Assembly: GCA_036785325.1 (NCBI GenBank)
Contig: JAXIVH010000017.1
Span: 2,356,557-2,420,556 of the forward strand
DNA from: Urophycis tenuis
Lineage: Eukaryota; Chordata; Actinopteri; Gadiformes; Phycidae
Reading direction: 5' to 3'
Length of the DNA stretch: 64,000 bases
Below the pieces are notes generated by a model. The model searched no databases. It was not told the origin of the DNA and worked only from the letters and a program-made list of their open reading frames with translations. The position numbers and the translations under genes were made by a program. Below are positions 63,351-64,000 of this stretch, piece after piece. Each line of letters starts with the position of its first letter. The stretch's first letter is position 1.

Positions 63351-64000
63351 AAGTGTTACCGGTGGGTGGTGATGGAGGAAAAACTCGACAACTCAACTAA
63401 CACAATATGCTTCGTCGTTCCGTGGAATCGTGAAGTTAGAATAAGTGAGTGAAGGCTGTCCTACGGCCTTGTACTACTTGTTTATGTGAATATTTGATAT
63501 AGTAACAAAATAAACTAGGCCTCAGTAAATAATGCCAGCATTTTTTGCTGCCATTGATTTTAAACATATAATATACGTACAGATCGTTTCCAGATTACAT
63601 CAAAACAACTAGACCAATGTTAAATATACAGTATTTTACTGAGTTGTGGACTTACATCATGTTTCCAACAACGTTCATCCCCAGAGAAATGATTCACAGT
63701 AACAGTTTGTGACATTTGGTCATCTGCCCTTTACCCCCTAACTTCTGGAGAAACGCAGAAAAAACATTATATATTTTTTTCAGGTCTTTCTAGTTTACTA
63801 TGTGCCACTTTGACAAATGGCTCATGCCAGCCACTGAGCTAATGCAGTGTTTCCCCACACGGTGACTTCACTTTTTTTTATTTTAAGTTTTTTATCCACC
63901 CGAGGGAACGACGCCATCTGCAATCAATTGACTATTGACTGTTTTTATCTTTTTTCACAATTTAAAATGGATGAAATCTTATTTCTCTCTGTCTCACCGA
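63351..64000. other. AT-rich non-coding end of window
   Basis: Unique AT-rich sequence with no gene or clear repeat. Confidence 0.5.

Overview
This is 64 kb of vertebrate nuclear DNA, almost certainly from a ray-finned (probably percomorph) fish. It holds one intact protein-coding gene that I can defend. The fish assignment rests on that gene (a cardiac/embryonic alkali myosin light chain of MYL4 type), on tRNA-derived SINEs and LINE 3' tails of kinds common in fish genomes, and on very dense CA/TG, CT, ACC and poly(G)/poly(C) simple repeats. The species cannot be told from the sequence. There is no bacterial, plasmid or phage content, no rRNA and no CRISPR array.

The gene lies at 45421-46035 on the + strand. 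It encodes a complete 204-residue essential light chain from one uninterrupted reading frame. Family members normally come from multi-exon genes, so an intact, strongly GC3-biased, intronless copy is the most notable finding. The copy has a TATA-like box and a CArG-like site upstream, an optimal start context, and a poly(A) signal about 75 bases after the stop followed by a T-rich downstream element. It therefore looks like a working transcription unit rather than a dead retrocopy.

Layout. 1-3145 is non-coding with a CpG-rich patch (1321-1600) and a fixed-size 200-N assembly gap (2220-2419). 3146-3800 is the 3' end of a minus-strand LINE. 3.8-13 kb is non-coding, AT-rich in its middle, with scattered G or C runs. 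13.1-14.3 kb is a strand-asymmetric TG/GGT-rich block. 14.3-27.7 kb is mostly non-coding, with a LINE tail (21.74-21.91 kb) inside a cluster of G/C homopolymers and a possible conserved element (20.6-21.1 kb). 27.7-36.5 kb holds CA arrays, a SINE next to a tRNA-Arg-like relic, a triple GGGCCC-containing repeat, a second LINE tail and a small element with inverted ends. 36.6-43 kb is dominated by TG, ACC, CA (with a minisatellite superimposed) and CTGT arrays. 44.9-46.2 kb is the myosin light chain gene. 46.2-64 kb holds a near-complete SINE with target-site duplications (50.6 kb), a 142-bp CT array, a 41-bp tandem duplication (57.0 kb), a second SINE (60.7 kb), a retroelement LTR with its polypurine tract (62.1-62.5 kb) and a 31-bp near-perfect hairpin (63.3 kb).

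No multi-gene system is visible. Long valine/cysteine-, threonine/histidine- or proline-rich open frames are translations of simple repeats and are not reported as genes. Proposed conserved elements and transcription-factor sites come from motif reading only and carry low confidence.
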